Positions 43,550-53,004 of a DNA stretch of 64,000 bases are shown in pieces. Every line of letters begins with the position of its first letter. The first letter of the stretch is position 1. The position numbers and the translations under genes were made by a program. The notes beneath the pieces are model-generated. The model saw nothing but the letters and a program-made list of their open reading frames with translations, searched no databases and was not told where the DNA came from. Origin of the DNA: Ralstonia mannitolilytica (GTDB lineage: Bacteria; Pseudomonadota; Gammaproteobacteria; Burkholderiales; Burkholderiaceae); assembly GCF_905397375.1 (NCBI RefSeq), contig NZ_CAJPVG010000014.1, positions 1-64,000 of the forward strand, given 5' to 3'.

Positions 43550-44572
43550 CTAGTTTGCGAGGCGCGGCGGCACATAGGCGCCGTAGTTCGTGCCGGAACC
43601 GCCGCCACTGACTTTCGTGTTGGTAGTGAAGTTGCCCTCGATGTAGGAATGCGATCCGTTGGTGACGACCTTTGTGATCGTGAAGCCGGCAAACGCCACC
43701 ACAGGCGAACTTGAGCCGGGCACAACGTTGGCCACCACGGGCATCGTCACGGTGTACGGAAGCGACGGGATTGCGTTGTAGACGCTGGTCTTCACCCCGG
43801 TTGAGATGTTGATGCTGTCGCCAACGTTGATCGTTGTCGGGTTGCCGCTGCTAACCAGTCCCTTCTCGGTGTTCGCATCGGTAGGGCCGTTGAAACCCGT
43901 CCACTCGCCACTGGCGCAAGTGCCACTGCCCGATCCATAACTGGTGTTGATCTGAAGGACCTTTGGCTGGCCGGTCGCCGGGTCGTTGATGGGCTGGTTG
44001 GTGGTGGAGTTCCAATACAGATCGAACAGGCACTTGTTGAGTGCCACCGGAAACAGCGCCCCCGGGTTGGCCGTGCCCGGCGCGGCAATGACAGCGACCG
44101 CCGTGGCGCGGATGTCCGCCGTGCCGCCGCCAAACACCCACGTCAACCAGCCTTTGACGGCGCCACCGTTGACGCCCGATGCGCGCGTAATGGTCACTTG
44201 CACGCCTGGCACGTCGTTCTTCCCCGGTGTGATGCTCTGCGCTTGCATGCCGGCCGGGGTGCCGGTCAGATTCCAGTAGCCGGCCGTGACCGTGCCGGTG
44301 GCGAGCTTTGTGCCATCGGAAGCATTGAGCGTGACGGCGTTGGTGCCCTTGGTGACGGCGTTGCTCCACTGCGGCGTGGGGCTGATCGGGTTGAGCCCCG
44401 CCGCGCCTGCCAGCGCCGCCGCGTCCGCCGCGTTCTGCAGCTCATTGCGCACCACATACAGGTGCGCCACGTCGACGGCGATCGCACCCATCGACAGGAA
44501 GACAACCAGCAGCATCGGGGCAATCATTCCGACCGCGCCGCGTTGCCGTAGAGAGAGGGCTTGCTGGGTCAT
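43550..44572 (-). CDS. tadG: TadG-type pilus assembly protein (von Willebrand-free, TadE/G-like)
   Basis: 340 residues. Prepilin-like N-terminus RQRG|AVGMIAPMLLVVFLSMGAI with DVAHLYVVRNELQNAADAAALAGA right after it, the diagnostic TadG-like helix. The remainder is Ser/Thr/Gly-rich beta sequence with a Cys pair (NKCLFDLYWN, GTCASGEW). No vWA domain. TadG is a minor pseudopilin-like component needed for Flp pilus assembly. Lies 31 bp after tadE and upstream of the glycosyltransferases. Confidence 0.88.
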   Translation of the reverse strand: MTQQALSLRQRGAVGMIAPMLLVVFLSMGAIAVDVAHLYVVRNELQNAADAAALAGAAGLNPISPTPQWSNAVTKGTNAVTLNASDGTKLATGTVTAGYWNLTGTPAGMQAQSITPGKNDVPGVQVTITRASGVNGGAVKGWLTWVFGGGTADIRATAVAVIAAPGTANPGALFPVALNKCLFDLYWNSTTNQPINDPATGQPKVLQINTSYGSGSGTCASGEWTGFNGPTDANTEKGLVSSGNPTTINVGDSINISTGVKTSVYNAIPSLPYTVTMPVVANVVPGSSSPVVAFAGFTITKVVTNGSHSYIEGNFTTNTKVSGGGSGTNYGAYVPPRLAN

Positions 44573-44603
44573 GGCATACCTCGCACAGTGCAGGAGCTGC
44601 GGG

Positions 44604-45050
44604 CTATTCGCAGAGCATGGTGGTCTGGGCGCTCATCGCCAGCGATCCTGTAAATGGCGCCAGCTTGCCGAGCACGAGGCCCGTGAACGTGTACGACACC
44701 GTCACCGTGAGTGGATTGCCGGAGGCCGAGCAGGTCGTCACCGCGCCCACCGTGCAGTTGGCTGCGGCACCGAACGTCACCAGTCGGTTCTGGCAGTAGT
44801 TGGTCGCCACGCTCTGGATCTTCGTGCTCGTGGGCACAGGGTTGCTGAACACCACGCCCGCGCGCGCGGCCTCGCGGCTGGCGTTGGTGATGACCGCCTT
44901 GTCGTACCACGCCGCGCCAAATTCGACGATGCCGAACACCACCAGCAGCAGGATCGGAAAGACCAGGGCGAACTCGACGCCGGCCGCGCCGCGCATCTTG
45001 CGCGTGCGGGCAGGGCGGTGCGCGGTACGTTGGGAGGCACGGGAGCGCAT
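44604..45050 (-). CDS. tadE: TadE minor pseudopilin
   Basis: 148 residues from ATG 45050 (MRSRASQRTAHRPAR), preceded by AAGGAGACCATC. Class IV prepilin signal MRG|AAGVEFALVFPILLLVVFGIVEF with the conserved Glu at +5. Then the TadE-like DKAVITNASREAARAGVV helix, and two Cys near the middle (NYCQN, ANCTVG) and TTCSAS. Processed by the TadV peptidase and incorporated in or needed for Flp pili. Confidence 0.92.
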   Translation of the reverse strand: MRSRASQRTAHRPARTRKMRGAAGVEFALVFPILLLVVFGIVEFGAAWYDKAVITNASREAARAGVVFSNPVPTSTKIQSVATNYCQNRLVTFGAAANCTVGAVTTCSASGNPLTVTVSYTFTGLVLGKLAPFTGSLAMSAQTTMLCE

Positions 45051-45095
45051 GATGGTCTCCTTGAAGCGATGGCCGGTCGGCTCTTTCAATTCGAT

Positions 45096-46040
45096 TTACT
45101 GTTGGGCCGCGACCGAGCGCAGTGCGCCGATCACCTGGATGGCGGCGGGGCCCAGCAGCACGACAAACAGCGACGGGAAGATGCAGAAGATCAGCGGGAA
45201 GAGGATCTTGGTGCCGATCTTGGCGGCGCGTTCTTCGGCCAGCATGTGGCGCTTGGTGCGCAGCATGTCCGAATGCACGCGCAGCGATTCGGCCACGCTG
45301 GTGCCGAAGCGGTCGGCCTGGATCAGCATGGCCACCAGCATGCTGACGTCTTCCACGCCGGTGCGGGCGGCCAGGTTGCGCAGCGCTTTTTCACGTGCGA
45401 GGCCGGCCCGCAGTTCGAGTGTCAGCAGTTCGTACTCTTCGGCCAGCGCGGGGCGCGCGGTCCGCATTTCTTCCACCACGCGCAGCACGGCGGCATCCAG
45501 GCCGAGGCCCGCTTCCACGCACACCATGATGAGGTCCAGGCTGTCGGGAAACGCTTCGAAGATGTCGCGCTGGCGGCGGCGGATCTTTGCGCGCAGCACG
45601 ATGTTCGGCAGGTAGAAGCCCAGCAGCGCGGCACCGAACAGCACGCTCAGGAATTCGTTCTGATGGTTGGCGTCAAAGCGGCCCAGCAGCACCACCGACA
45701 GCAGCAGCGGCAGCCCGATCGCCAGCAGCGTCTTGATGCCGAAGTAGATGGCGGGTGCATCCGGCGAGCGCCAGCCGGCATGCACGAAGCGCGTGCGCAG
45801 GTCGGAAGATTCCCAGCCATCCTTGGGTAGCGACGCCTTGGCCAGCGGCTTGGCGATCTGGCTGATCTTGTGCAGCCAGTCGTTGGAAGTGTCCTGCGGC
45901 ACGAGGCTGGGCGCTTCACGGTCGATCTGTCCGAGACGCCGCTGCAGCGCACTCGGCCGCAGCACATTGAGCGCCACCAGCACCGCGCCAAAGACGATGA
46001 TGAACGTGCCGCCAAGCAAGACTGTCTGTGCGATGTGCAT
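45096..46040 (-). CDS. tadC: TadC inner-membrane platform protein (T2SS F family)
   Basis: 314 residues with helices at the N-terminus (VLLGGTFIIVFGAVLVALNVL), about 100-140, and the C-terminus (LFPLIFCIFPSLFVVLLGPAAI). The T2SSF domain has the Glu-rich pattern FEAFPDSLDLIMVCVEAGLGLDAAVLRV and ADRFGTSVAESLRVHSD. Pairs with TadB to anchor the TadA ATPase and polymerise pilin. Follows tadB by 61 bp. Confidence 0.94.
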   Translation of the reverse strand: MHIAQTVLLGGTFIIVFGAVLVALNVLRPSALQRRLGQIDREAPSLVPQDTSNDWLHKISQIAKPLAKASLPKDGWESSDLRTRFVHAGWRSPDAPAIYFGIKTLLAIGLPLLLSVVLLGRFDANHQNEFLSVLFGAALLGFYLPNIVLRAKIRRRQRDIFEAFPDSLDLIMVCVEAGLGLDAAVLRVVEEMRTARPALAEEYELLTLELRAGLAREKALRNLAARTGVEDVSMLVAMLIQADRFGTSVAESLRVHSDMLRTKRHMLAEERAAKIGTKILFPLIFCIFPSLFVVLLGPAAIQVIGALRSVAAQQ

Positions 46041-46101
46041 GTCCGTCCGGGGTTGCCCCCGCCTCCGAATTCTGTTCTGTGCTCTATGGCGCCGTGTCGT
46101 G

Positions 46102-47079
46102 TCAGATGTGGATGCGTACGATCTGGCGGATCCACAGCACGCCCACGCAGGTCATCACAATGGCCGACCACATCATCTGAATGCCCGTTGGGTCTTTCCA
46201 CAGCGTGGACATCAATTCCGGGTTCAACTGGTAGACCACCAGTGCCATGCCCGGCGGCAGCGCGGTCAGGATCCAGCCGCCGAGGCGGCCCTCTGCCGAC
46301 AGCACGCGCACCTTGTCGAGCAATTGCAGGCGCTTGCGAATGAGGGAGCCCACGTTGTCCAGGATCTCGGCCAGGTTGCCGCCGGATTCGCGCTGGATGA
46401 GGATGGCGATCACCAGGTAGCGCAGGTCGTCCACCGGCACGCGGTCGATCAGGCCGGCGAGTGCGTCGTTCAACGAGACGCCGTAGTTGATCTGGCTGAA
46501 CACCATCGCCAGCTCGGCGCCGATCGGCTGCGGCAGTTCATCGCCCGCCATCTCCAGCGCGCTCGGCAGCGAGTGGCCGGCACGCAGCGCGCGGCTGATC
46601 AGGTCGGTGGCTTCCGGCAGTTGCGCTTCGAGCTTCATCAGCCGGCGCGTGCGTCGATGCAGCACGTAGAACAGCGGCAGCGAGGCGCCCGCAGCGGCCA
46701 ATGCGAGCGAGGCGACCCACGGCGGATTGAGCGGCGAGATGCCGATGAACACCACCACGGGCACCGCAAGCGTCAGCGCCAGAAACCGGGCGACGGACCA
46801 GTCCAGCCCCGATTGCAGCAACAGCAGGTCGAGCCGATTGACGCGTGGCAGCCGGCCGAGCAGTGCCGCCACTTCGGGCGATTCCGCCAGCACGCGCTGC
46901 TTGAGGATGCTCTCGTCGGCGCCGTGCCGTGCGCTGCTGAGAAGCGCCATCTTCAGCCGCTGGCTCAGGCGCTTGGCGGTCTGGCTGTGGCGGCTGTCCC
47001 ACCACAGATACGCAGCGGATACGCCCAGCACAATGGCCACGAAAACCGAGAGCGTGAAACCGATCACCATGGTGTCCAT
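46102..47079 (-). CDS. tadB: TadB inner-membrane platform protein (T2SS F family)
   Basis: 325 residues: N-terminal helix (IGFTLSVFVAIVLGVSAAYL), two central helices (FLALTLAVPVVVFIGIS and WVASLALAAAGASLPLF), and the T2SSF domain with LPEATDLISRALRAGHSLPSALEMAGDELPQPIG. The pattern ILIQRESGGNLAEILDNVGSLIRKRLQL and a C-terminal helix follow. Platform partner of TadC. The gap to tadA is 12 bp. Confidence 0.94.
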   Translation of the reverse strand: MDTMVIGFTLSVFVAIVLGVSAAYLWWDSRHSQTAKRLSQRLKMALLSSARHGADESILKQRVLAESPEVAALLGRLPRVNRLDLLLLQSGLDWSVARFLALTLAVPVVVFIGISPLNPPWVASLALAAAGASLPLFYVLHRRTRRLMKLEAQLPEATDLISRALRAGHSLPSALEMAGDELPQPIGAELAMVFSQINYGVSLNDALAGLIDRVPVDDLRYLVIAILIQRESGGNLAEILDNVGSLIRKRLQLLDKVRVLSAEGRLGGWILTALPPGMALVVYQLNPELMSTLWKDPTGIQMMWSAIVMTCVGVLWIRQIVRIHI

Positions 47080-47091
47080 GTCGGTTCTCCT

Positions 47092-48456
47092 TTAGACCTC
47101 GTATTGCACCGAGGGGTCGTACAGCGTCTCGGGCAGATGGATGCCGAAGGCCTGCAGACGTTCCGAGAACTTGGGCCGCACGCCCGTCGCGCAGAAGTGG
47201 CCCTTGATGCGGCCGTCCGCGTCGATGCCCTTGCGGCGGAAGGTGAAGATCTCCTGCATGTTCACGACTTCGCCTTCCATGCCGGTGATCTCCTGCACGC
47301 TCACCAGCTTGCGATTGCCGTCGGTCAGGCGCGTCACCTGAACGACCACCGTCAATGCCGAGGTGATCTGCTGGCGCATCGTCCTGGGCGGCAGTTGCAG
47401 GCCCGCCATGCTGACCATGTTCTCGAGACGCGTGAGTGCGTCCCGCGGTGTGTTCGCGTGAATGGTGGCGAGCGACCCTTCGTGGCCCGTGTTCATCGCA
47501 TGCAGCATGTCGAGCGCTTCGGCACCGCGCACTTCGCCGAGGATGATGCGATCGGGCCGCATCCGCAGGGCGTTCTTCACCAGCGAGCGTTGCGTGATCT
47601 CGCCGCGGCCTTCGATGTTGGCGGGGCGCGTTTCCAGGCGCAGCACATGGTTCTGGCGCAGTTGCAGTTCGGCCGCATCTTCAATGGTGACGATGCGTTC
47701 GTTTGCCGGGATGTAGCCCGACAGGATGTTCAGCAGCGTGGTCTTGCCGCTGCCCGTGCCGCCCGAGATCAGGATGTTCAGCTTGGCCTTGACCATCGCA
47801 TCGAGCAGCTGCGCCATTTCCGGTGTCATCGTGCGGAAGTTGACCAGGTCCTCGATCGTCAGCGGGTTGACGGAAAAGCGCCGGATCGACAGCAGCGGCC
47901 CATCGATCGCCGACGGCGGAATGATCGCGTTGATCCGGGAGCCATCGGGCAGCCGCGCATCGACCATCGGGCTCGATTCATCGATGCGGCGGCCAACGCG
48001 CGACACCATCTTTTCAATCACGCGCATCAGGTGCGCGTCGTCGTGGAACGTCACGCTGGTCAGCTCGAGCTTGCCGCGGCGTTCGACGTACACATACTTG
48101 TGCGTGTTGACGAGGATGTCGGAGATGGTCGGGTCGGCCAGCAGCGGTTCGAGCGGCCCGTAGCCGAGCATCTCGTCCTGCACGTCGGAGACGAGGCGGC
48201 GGCGTTCGCTCTCATTGAGCTGGTGCTTGCCTTCATCGACGATGCGCTCGACCAGTTGCGCCAGCTCGCGCTTGATCTGCTCGGGCGTGAGCTGCTGCAG
48301 GCGGCTCAGTTCCACGCGGTCGATGATGATCTGGTGCACGTCCTGCGCCACTTGCTGATAGGCCGCGCTGGTGTGGCCATTCGAGCCGTTCGCGTTCGTC
48401 ACGCGTTGCGGTAGCGCCTCGCCGGCTTGCTGAAAGAGTTGTTCTCGCAGTGACAT
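47092..48456 (-). CDS. tadA: TadA/CpaF secretion ATPase
   Basis: 454 residues from ATG 48456 (MSLREQLFQQAGEAL), preceded by GGAGCCCATC. Walker A GGTGSGKTT at 232-240, Asp box ERIVTIEDAAELQL, Walker B RIILGEVRGAEALDML, and His box TGHEGSLATIHANTPRDAL are all present. Powers both extension and retraction of Flp pili in known systems. N-terminal domain about 30-190 is typical of CpaF. Confidence 0.96.
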   Translation of the reverse strand: MSLREQLFQQAGEALPQRVTNANGSNGHTSAAYQQVAQDVHQIIIDRVELSRLQQLTPEQIKRELAQLVERIVDEGKHQLNESERRRLVSDVQDEMLGYGPLEPLLADPTISDILVNTHKYVYVERRGKLELTSVTFHDDAHLMRVIEKMVSRVGRRIDESSPMVDARLPDGSRINAIIPPSAIDGPLLSIRRFSVNPLTIEDLVNFRTMTPEMAQLLDAMVKAKLNILISGGTGSGKTTLLNILSGYIPANERIVTIEDAAELQLRQNHVLRLETRPANIEGRGEITQRSLVKNALRMRPDRIILGEVRGAEALDMLHAMNTGHEGSLATIHANTPRDALTRLENMVSMAGLQLPPRTMRQQITSALTVVVQVTRLTDGNRKLVSVQEITGMEGEVVNMQEIFTFRRKGIDADGRIKGHFCATGVRPKFSERLQAFGIHLPETLYDPSVQYEV

Positions 48457-48501
48457 GATGGGCTCCACGCGATCGAGGGTTAGAGACGTGTCGGGCGCCT
48501 G

Positions 48502-49695
48502 TCAGGCCCGCACCGGCGCCGGTACATGGTTGGCATGGCCGAACAGCTTGCGCAGCAGGCCGTCGCGCTGCGGCTGCGTGGCAGGGAAGAGCTGCCGCGC
48601 CATGTCCGTCAGCGCGCGGCTGATCGGGCTGTTCTCGGCCACGTCCAGGACTGGGCGGCCCTCGTTGACAGAGTCGCGCACGGTGGCCGGGTCATACGGC
48701 AGCACATGCGAGACCGGCATCCCGAAGGCGCTTTCCAGGGTGTTCTGCGTGAAGGGCACGCGCTTCTCGTACTGATTGACGATGAGTTTCAGCCGTTCTG
48801 CGCGATAACCGAGCGAGTGGCAGATCTCCATCAGCCGGCGGCCGGCACGCAGGTAGGCGAGATTCAGTTGCAGCACGGCGTAAATCGCGCTGCTGTGGTC
48901 CAGCACCAGGATCGACGCCGGGTTGATGTCCTGCCCGAGGTCGAACACGACCACGTCGTACATCGATGCGGCGAGCGTCAGCAGGCGTTCCAGATGCATC
49001 GCCTTGATCTCGCCGGCCTTGATCGGGTCACCCGCGCCGGCCAGCACGTCGAAGTCGGGGCCGACATGCGTGACACAGGTATCGAGCAGGGCGGCATCGA
49101 GCCGGTCGATCTGGTTGCAGACATTGGCCAGCGTTGCCGGCGGGGTCTGGTCCGTCACCAGGAAGGCGGCGTCGCCGTATTGCTGGCAGAGATCGACGAG
49201 CAGCACATGCTTGCCGTGCCGTGCGCTGAGCACATGCGCAAAGTTGGCGGCGGTGAAGGTGGTACCGCTGCCGCCCTTGCACGACAGGAACGACAGCACC
49301 TGGCCCTCGTTGCGCGAGCCGGACAGCGCGTGGCTCGTGCAGCGTTGCAGCTCGTCGCGAAACTCGTGCGCGTCGGGCGGCCACGGCAGCACGCACTGCA
49401 CACCCGCGCGCATGGCCCGCATCAGCAGGTCGGCGGACGGGTTTTCCGTCAGCAGCATGCAGAGCGTGTCGGGGCGGTCCGTCGTCAGGCGGCGCAGCTG
49501 CTGGATGTCGTCGGCGCTGAAGGTGGCAGCCTCCAGGATCAGCAGATCCGCGCCCTGCGCAAGCCCTGGCTTACCGAGTGCCTGGGCGGGCGCGGCGCAC
49601 GTGCGGTGAACGACGTGGCTGGTGGCCTGTGCGATCAGCCCCGCGAGGTATTGCAGGTGCGATTCGTCGGCGGATACGAGAGCGATCTTGGCCAT
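48502..49695 (-). CDS. tadZ: TadZ/CpaE localisation ATPase
   Basis: 397 residues. A receiver-like domain covers about 1-120, without a good phospho-Asp site. The MinD-type ATPase domain has a deviant Walker A, SCKGGSGTTFTAANF (Lys140), and a Walker B-like VVVFDLGQDINPASI. TadZ proteins place the Tad machine at the pole. Located between the lipoprotein and tadA. Confidence 0.93.
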   Translation of the reverse strand: MAKIALVSADESHLQYLAGLIAQATSHVVHRTCAAPAQALGKPGLAQGADLLILEAATFSADDIQQLRRLTTDRPDTLCMLLTENPSADLLMRAMRAGVQCVLPWPPDAHEFRDELQRCTSHALSGSRNEGQVLSFLSCKGGSGTTFTAANFAHVLSARHGKHVLLVDLCQQYGDAAFLVTDQTPPATLANVCNQIDRLDAALLDTCVTHVGPDFDVLAGAGDPIKAGEIKAMHLERLLTLAASMYDVVVFDLGQDINPASILVLDHSSAIYAVLQLNLAYLRAGRRLMEICHSLGYRAERLKLIVNQYEKRVPFTQNTLESAFGMPVSHVLPYDPATVRDSVNEGRPVLDVAENSPISRALTDMARQLFPATQPQRDGLLRKLFGHANHVPAPVRA

Positions 49696-49776
49696 GGCCG
49701 GGCTCCTGTGAGCGTCTGGTGACGCGCCGCGGGTGGCGGCGCGTTTTCCTCTTTCAGCGTTCTTGCGTGGTGCGAT

Positions 49777-50085
49777 CTACCGGTCTTCCGAACTCAGGCT
49801 CCTGCCCGATCCCACACCCACCGTGAAGGCGCTGACATCGGCCGACGGCTTGACGAACTGGGTGTTGTAGCGGTCCATGGCGGCGGTGGCGGCACGTCCG
49901 TCCACGCCCGTGACCGGGTTGGTGTTGGCCGATGCACTCGGGTTGAGCGTCTGCATGGCCCGCACCGAGCGGACGGCCTCACCGAAGTGTTTGTCGTACT
50001 CCGGGGTGGTCGTCATGCAGCCAGCCAGGGTGAGGGCGATTGCGCTGCAGCGTCCGGCCCGCGCCAGCTTCGAGGTGATGTTCAT
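49777..50085 (-). CDS. Tad-locus lipoprotein
   Basis: 102 residues from ATG 50085 (MNITSKLARAGRCSAIAL), preceded by AAGGAGACGATC. Lipobox LTLAGC puts the lipidated Cys near 23. The body TTTPEYDKHFGEAVRSVRAM and ATAAMDRYNTQFVKP resemble short lipoproteins beside secretins in Burkholderiales Tad loci. Too short for a full CpaD. It probably helps place or stabilise the secretin; this is by position. Confidence 0.8.
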   Translation of the reverse strand: MNITSKLARAGRCSAIALTLAGCMTTTPEYDKHFGEAVRSVRAMQTLNPSASANTNPVTGVDGRAATAAMDRYNTQFVKPSADVSAFTVGVGSGRSLSSEDR

Positions 50086-50113
50086 GATCGTCTCCTTGAA
50101 GGTTGCGATCGGG

Positions 50114-51997
50114 TCAATCGTGGAAGGGCTGTTCGCCCATCGACACGAAGCGGCGTGCCTTCGGTGCCGGCGCGATGGGAGCCGGCGCGGGCGGTGTGCC
50201 GTTGTGGGCCGGTGCAGCAGGTACCGTGGCGGCTGCGGGGGCTTGCGGTTCGGCTGCGGTGTCGGCTGCAGCCGAAGCGCTCGCGGTGGGGGCTGGCGCT
50301 TGAACAGGTTGGGCTGCGGGCGCTGCAGGTGCAGCTTCGGCAGCCTTCGGTGCCGGCAGTGAGGAAGCCGGGGCGGCCATCGCGGCCGGTGCCTTGACCG
50401 GCTTGGCCTTGTGCCCTTCCATGTTGCCGTTGAGCAGGATCTCGCCCGTGTTGACCTGACCGAACGTATCCGTCGGCAGCGGGTAATCGGCGGGCAGCGG
50501 CTTGACCAGGCGCGGCGTGACCACGAACACCAGCTCCGTCTGGTCCTGCTGGAAGCTTGTGCTGCGCGCCAGCGCACCGATTACCGGCAACTCGCCGACA
50601 CCGGGGATGGCCTTCAGGCTGCCCGTGATGTTGTTCTTGATCAGCCCGCCGATGGCAAAGCTCTGGCCGTCATGCACCTGCAGCGTGGTGGAAGCGCGCC
50701 GCGTGGTGATCAGCGGCAGGATCTGCGTGTTGTTGGTGTTGGGTGAGGTCACCGATACACCGGTCGGAGAGAGCTCCGAAACTTCCGGTGAAACCTTCAG
50801 GTTGATGCGGCCGTTTTCCATCACCGTGGGCGTAAAACGCAGGCCCACGCCGAACGTTTCTTCCTGCAGCACGATGGTGGAGACACCGCCCACCGCAGCC
50901 CCTTGCGCGACAGGAATGAAGATCTTGCCGCCGGCAAGGAAGCTCGCTTCCTGACCGCTGATCGCCATCAGGCTCGGCTCTGCCAGCACCTTGACGAGCC
51001 CGTCGCCCTTCTGCGCATCCAGGGCGAACTTCAGCGGCAGGCGGTTGTTCTTGCTGAAGTTGACGATGTCGTTGGAGCCCGAGAGGAAGTTGGCGAGCGC
51101 GCCGACCGACCAGCTGCCGAAGGCACCGGCCACATTGAGTGCCGAGCCCATCTGGTCGATCAGGGTCTTGGAGACTTCCGCCACCTTCACTTCCAGCATC
51201 ACTTGTTGCGGGGCTTCGACCGCCATCATGTTGATGATGCGTGGGCTGCGCAGCGGCGCGCCATTCTGCCCGCCTGCATTCATCTGGCCGGTGGCTTGTT
51301 GACCACCGCCGCCTTCTTCTCGCACGGGGCCGCGCGCCTGACGCGTGACAAACGCATTGGCGATGTCGACGATCTTCTGCGCCTGCACCGAATCGCTCAC
51401 CGTGCCGCCCAGCACGATGCTGTCGGCGGCGGCAGAGACTTCAACGTTCTTCGCGCCCGGCACCAGGCGGCGCAGCGCGGCTTGCAGGCCGGCCGGGTCT
51501 GCGCCCACCGACACATCAATGACCGTGCACGATCCGCTGCGGCCCTGCACGATCATGTTCGTGGAGCCGACTTCCAGCCCCAGCACGTACAGCGTCTGCG
51601 GCGACACCAGCATCGCCTGCACCACGCGCGGGTTGCCGACGGTGCGGCTGCGTACGGCTTCCGGCAGCTGCACCATCGTCGATTTGCCGATGGGGACGGT
51701 CACCTCGCTGTGTTCGCGCATGGCGCCGGTGCAGTTCGGCCCCTTGGGTGCCGAATCGCGGCTGGCTTCTGCGTTGCTTGCGCTGCCGATGGTCAGCTGG
51801 ATCGGCCCGCTGGCCGACATGTGCATCGGCTTGGCTGGCGCCGCCGCGTTGTTGGTCAGGATGGCGGATTCCACACCGACCTGCGCGTGCGCCGAACCTG
51901 CCCAAAGCCCCGCCAACATGGCCACTGCGGTTGCAGTCGCCTTCATGTACGTCCCCATGCAGCGTGTCTCGCCGCGTTGCGTGATGAGTCGGTTCAT
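50114..51997 (-). CDS. rcpA: RcpA/CpaC secretin of the Tad system
   Basis: 627 residues from ATG 51997 (MNRLITQRGETRCMGTYM); a later start at about 51946 would give a shorter signal peptide (MKATATAVAMLAGLWAGSAHA|QVG). N-terminal BON-like domain (VTVPIGKSTMVQLPEAV, LRRLVPGAKNVEV), then the secretin core with VMLEVKVAEVSKTLIDQMG, VKVLAEPSLMAISGQEASFLAGG and TELVFVVTPRLVKPL. An unusual Ala/Pro-rich tail of about 110 residues follows the core. Forms the outer-membrane channel. Confidence 0.94.
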   Translation of the reverse strand: MNRLITQRGETRCMGTYMKATATAVAMLAGLWAGSAHAQVGVESAILTNNAAAPAKPMHMSASGPIQLTIGSASNAEASRDSAPKGPNCTGAMREHSEVTVPIGKSTMVQLPEAVRSRTVGNPRVVQAMLVSPQTLYVLGLEVGSTNMIVQGRSGSCTVIDVSVGADPAGLQAALRRLVPGAKNVEVSAAADSIVLGGTVSDSVQAQKIVDIANAFVTRQARGPVREEGGGGQQATGQMNAGGQNGAPLRSPRIINMMAVEAPQQVMLEVKVAEVSKTLIDQMGSALNVAGAFGSWSVGALANFLSGSNDIVNFSKNNRLPLKFALDAQKGDGLVKVLAEPSLMAISGQEASFLAGGKIFIPVAQGAAVGGVSTIVLQEETFGVGLRFTPTVMENGRINLKVSPEVSELSPTGVSVTSPNTNNTQILPLITTRRASTTLQVHDGQSFAIGGLIKNNITGSLKAIPGVGELPVIGALARSTSFQQDQTELVFVVTPRLVKPLPADYPLPTDTFGQVNTGEILLNGNMEGHKAKPVKAPAAMAAPASSLPAPKAAEAAPAAPAAQPVQAPAPTASASAAADTAAEPQAPAAATVPAAPAHNGTPPAPAPIAPAPKARRFVSMGEQPFHD

Positions 51998-52146
51998 GGT
52001 GATCCCCCAGATTGGTTGTTCTGCAAGACAAGGCCGGTTATGTGTTGCCTGAGACCGTGCCCGAGCCCTCTTCCTGGGGCCTTTGGTCTGTTCTTCCTGT
52101 AGTGTTGTTGATCGTTGCCCGTGACTTTTGGGTGATGCGCTTCGCT

Positions 52147-53004
52147 TCAGAAGCACTCGGCGCCGCGATCCACGCCGGCAATCACGCCGATGCAGTTGCC
52201 GGGCGCGCGCTGCGCAGCAGCCACGCGGCGTACCACCTGCACCGTCTTGACCACCGGCACTGCCACGGCCGCCGTGATCTTGGGCTCCTTGAGCAGCGTG
52301 CTCTTGGTCGCGCCGGTGGTGTCGGCGGGTTGCGGGTCGATCTGGTTGCGCAGCACCAGCGAGAGCGTGCCCACGCTGCGTGCGAGGTCGAGCTTCTCGG
52401 CTTGTTCCGGTGTGACTTCCAGCGTGACGGCGTTCACGACCTTGGGCTTGGTGTCGTCGCGGTTGACCTCTTGCGCGACGGCCAGCACCAGGATCTTTTC
52501 CAGCACGATCTTCGAGATCGACTGATCGGACCGATCGCTCGCCGCTGCCTTGCCGTCTTTGTTGTCTTGCAGCGTGTTGACGATGATGTCGACGTAGCTG
52601 CCCGGCAGCGCGAAGCCCGCCACGCCCACCACGTCATTCACCCGTACGGTGATGGCGCGCTTGCCTTCGGCAATGACGGCCGACAAGCCGCCTGCCGTGC
52701 CCTGCGGCGTGAGCTTCGATTCCAGTACCGGCTCGCCGCGCGTCAGGCTGGCGCGCACGACGCGGCCGCTGAGCGCTTGCGCGTCGGAGATGGCGCCGGG
52801 CGGCAGGCTGGCGGTCGGCCAGTCCACCACCTTGATGAAGTCTGGCGACAGGCGCTGGCCGAGGTCAATGTCGGCGGCGGCTACGGCCACCTTGGTGATG
52901 CCGCTGCTGCTTTGCTGCGTGAGCCAGCGCGAGGCGAAGACCACCGCCGCAAGGCCGGCGATCGTGGCGATCAGCAACATGGAGAGAATGCGCAGGTTTT
53001 TCAT
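52147..53004 (-). CDS. rcpC: RcpC/CpaB pilus assembly protein
   Basis: 285 residues. N-terminal membrane helix (ILSMLLIATIAGLAAVVFASRWL), SAF domain at about 38-105 (VAVAAADIDLGQRLSPDFIKVVDWP, RVVRASLTRGEPVLESKL) and the RcpC domain with ITVRVNDVVGVAGFALPGSYVDIIV. The domain pair is diagnostic of CpaB/RcpC. May act with the secretin in the periplasm or modulate pilin. Separated from rcpA by 149 bp, the widest gap in the core. Confidence 0.94.
   Translation of the reverse strand: MKNLRILSMLLIATIAGLAAVVFASRWLTQQSSSGITKVAVAAADIDLGQRLSPDFIKVVDWPTASLPPGAISDAQALSGRVVRASLTRGEPVLESKLTPQGTAGGLSAVIAEGKRAITVRVNDVVGVAGFALPGSYVDIIVNTLQDNKDGKAAASDRSDQSISKIVLEKILVLAVAQEVNRDDTKPKVVNAVTLEVTPEQAEKLDLARSVGTLSLVLRNQIDPQPADTTGATKSTLLKEPKITAAVAVPVVKTVQVVRRVAAAQRAPGNCIGVIAGVDRGAECF

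Noticed and set aside
45748..48414. 888-codon open frame on the plus strand opposite tadA-tadB-tadC
   Set aside because: Arg/His/Gln-rich translation with no motif; it is the antisense of three well-supported Tad genes and follows from high GC codon structure.
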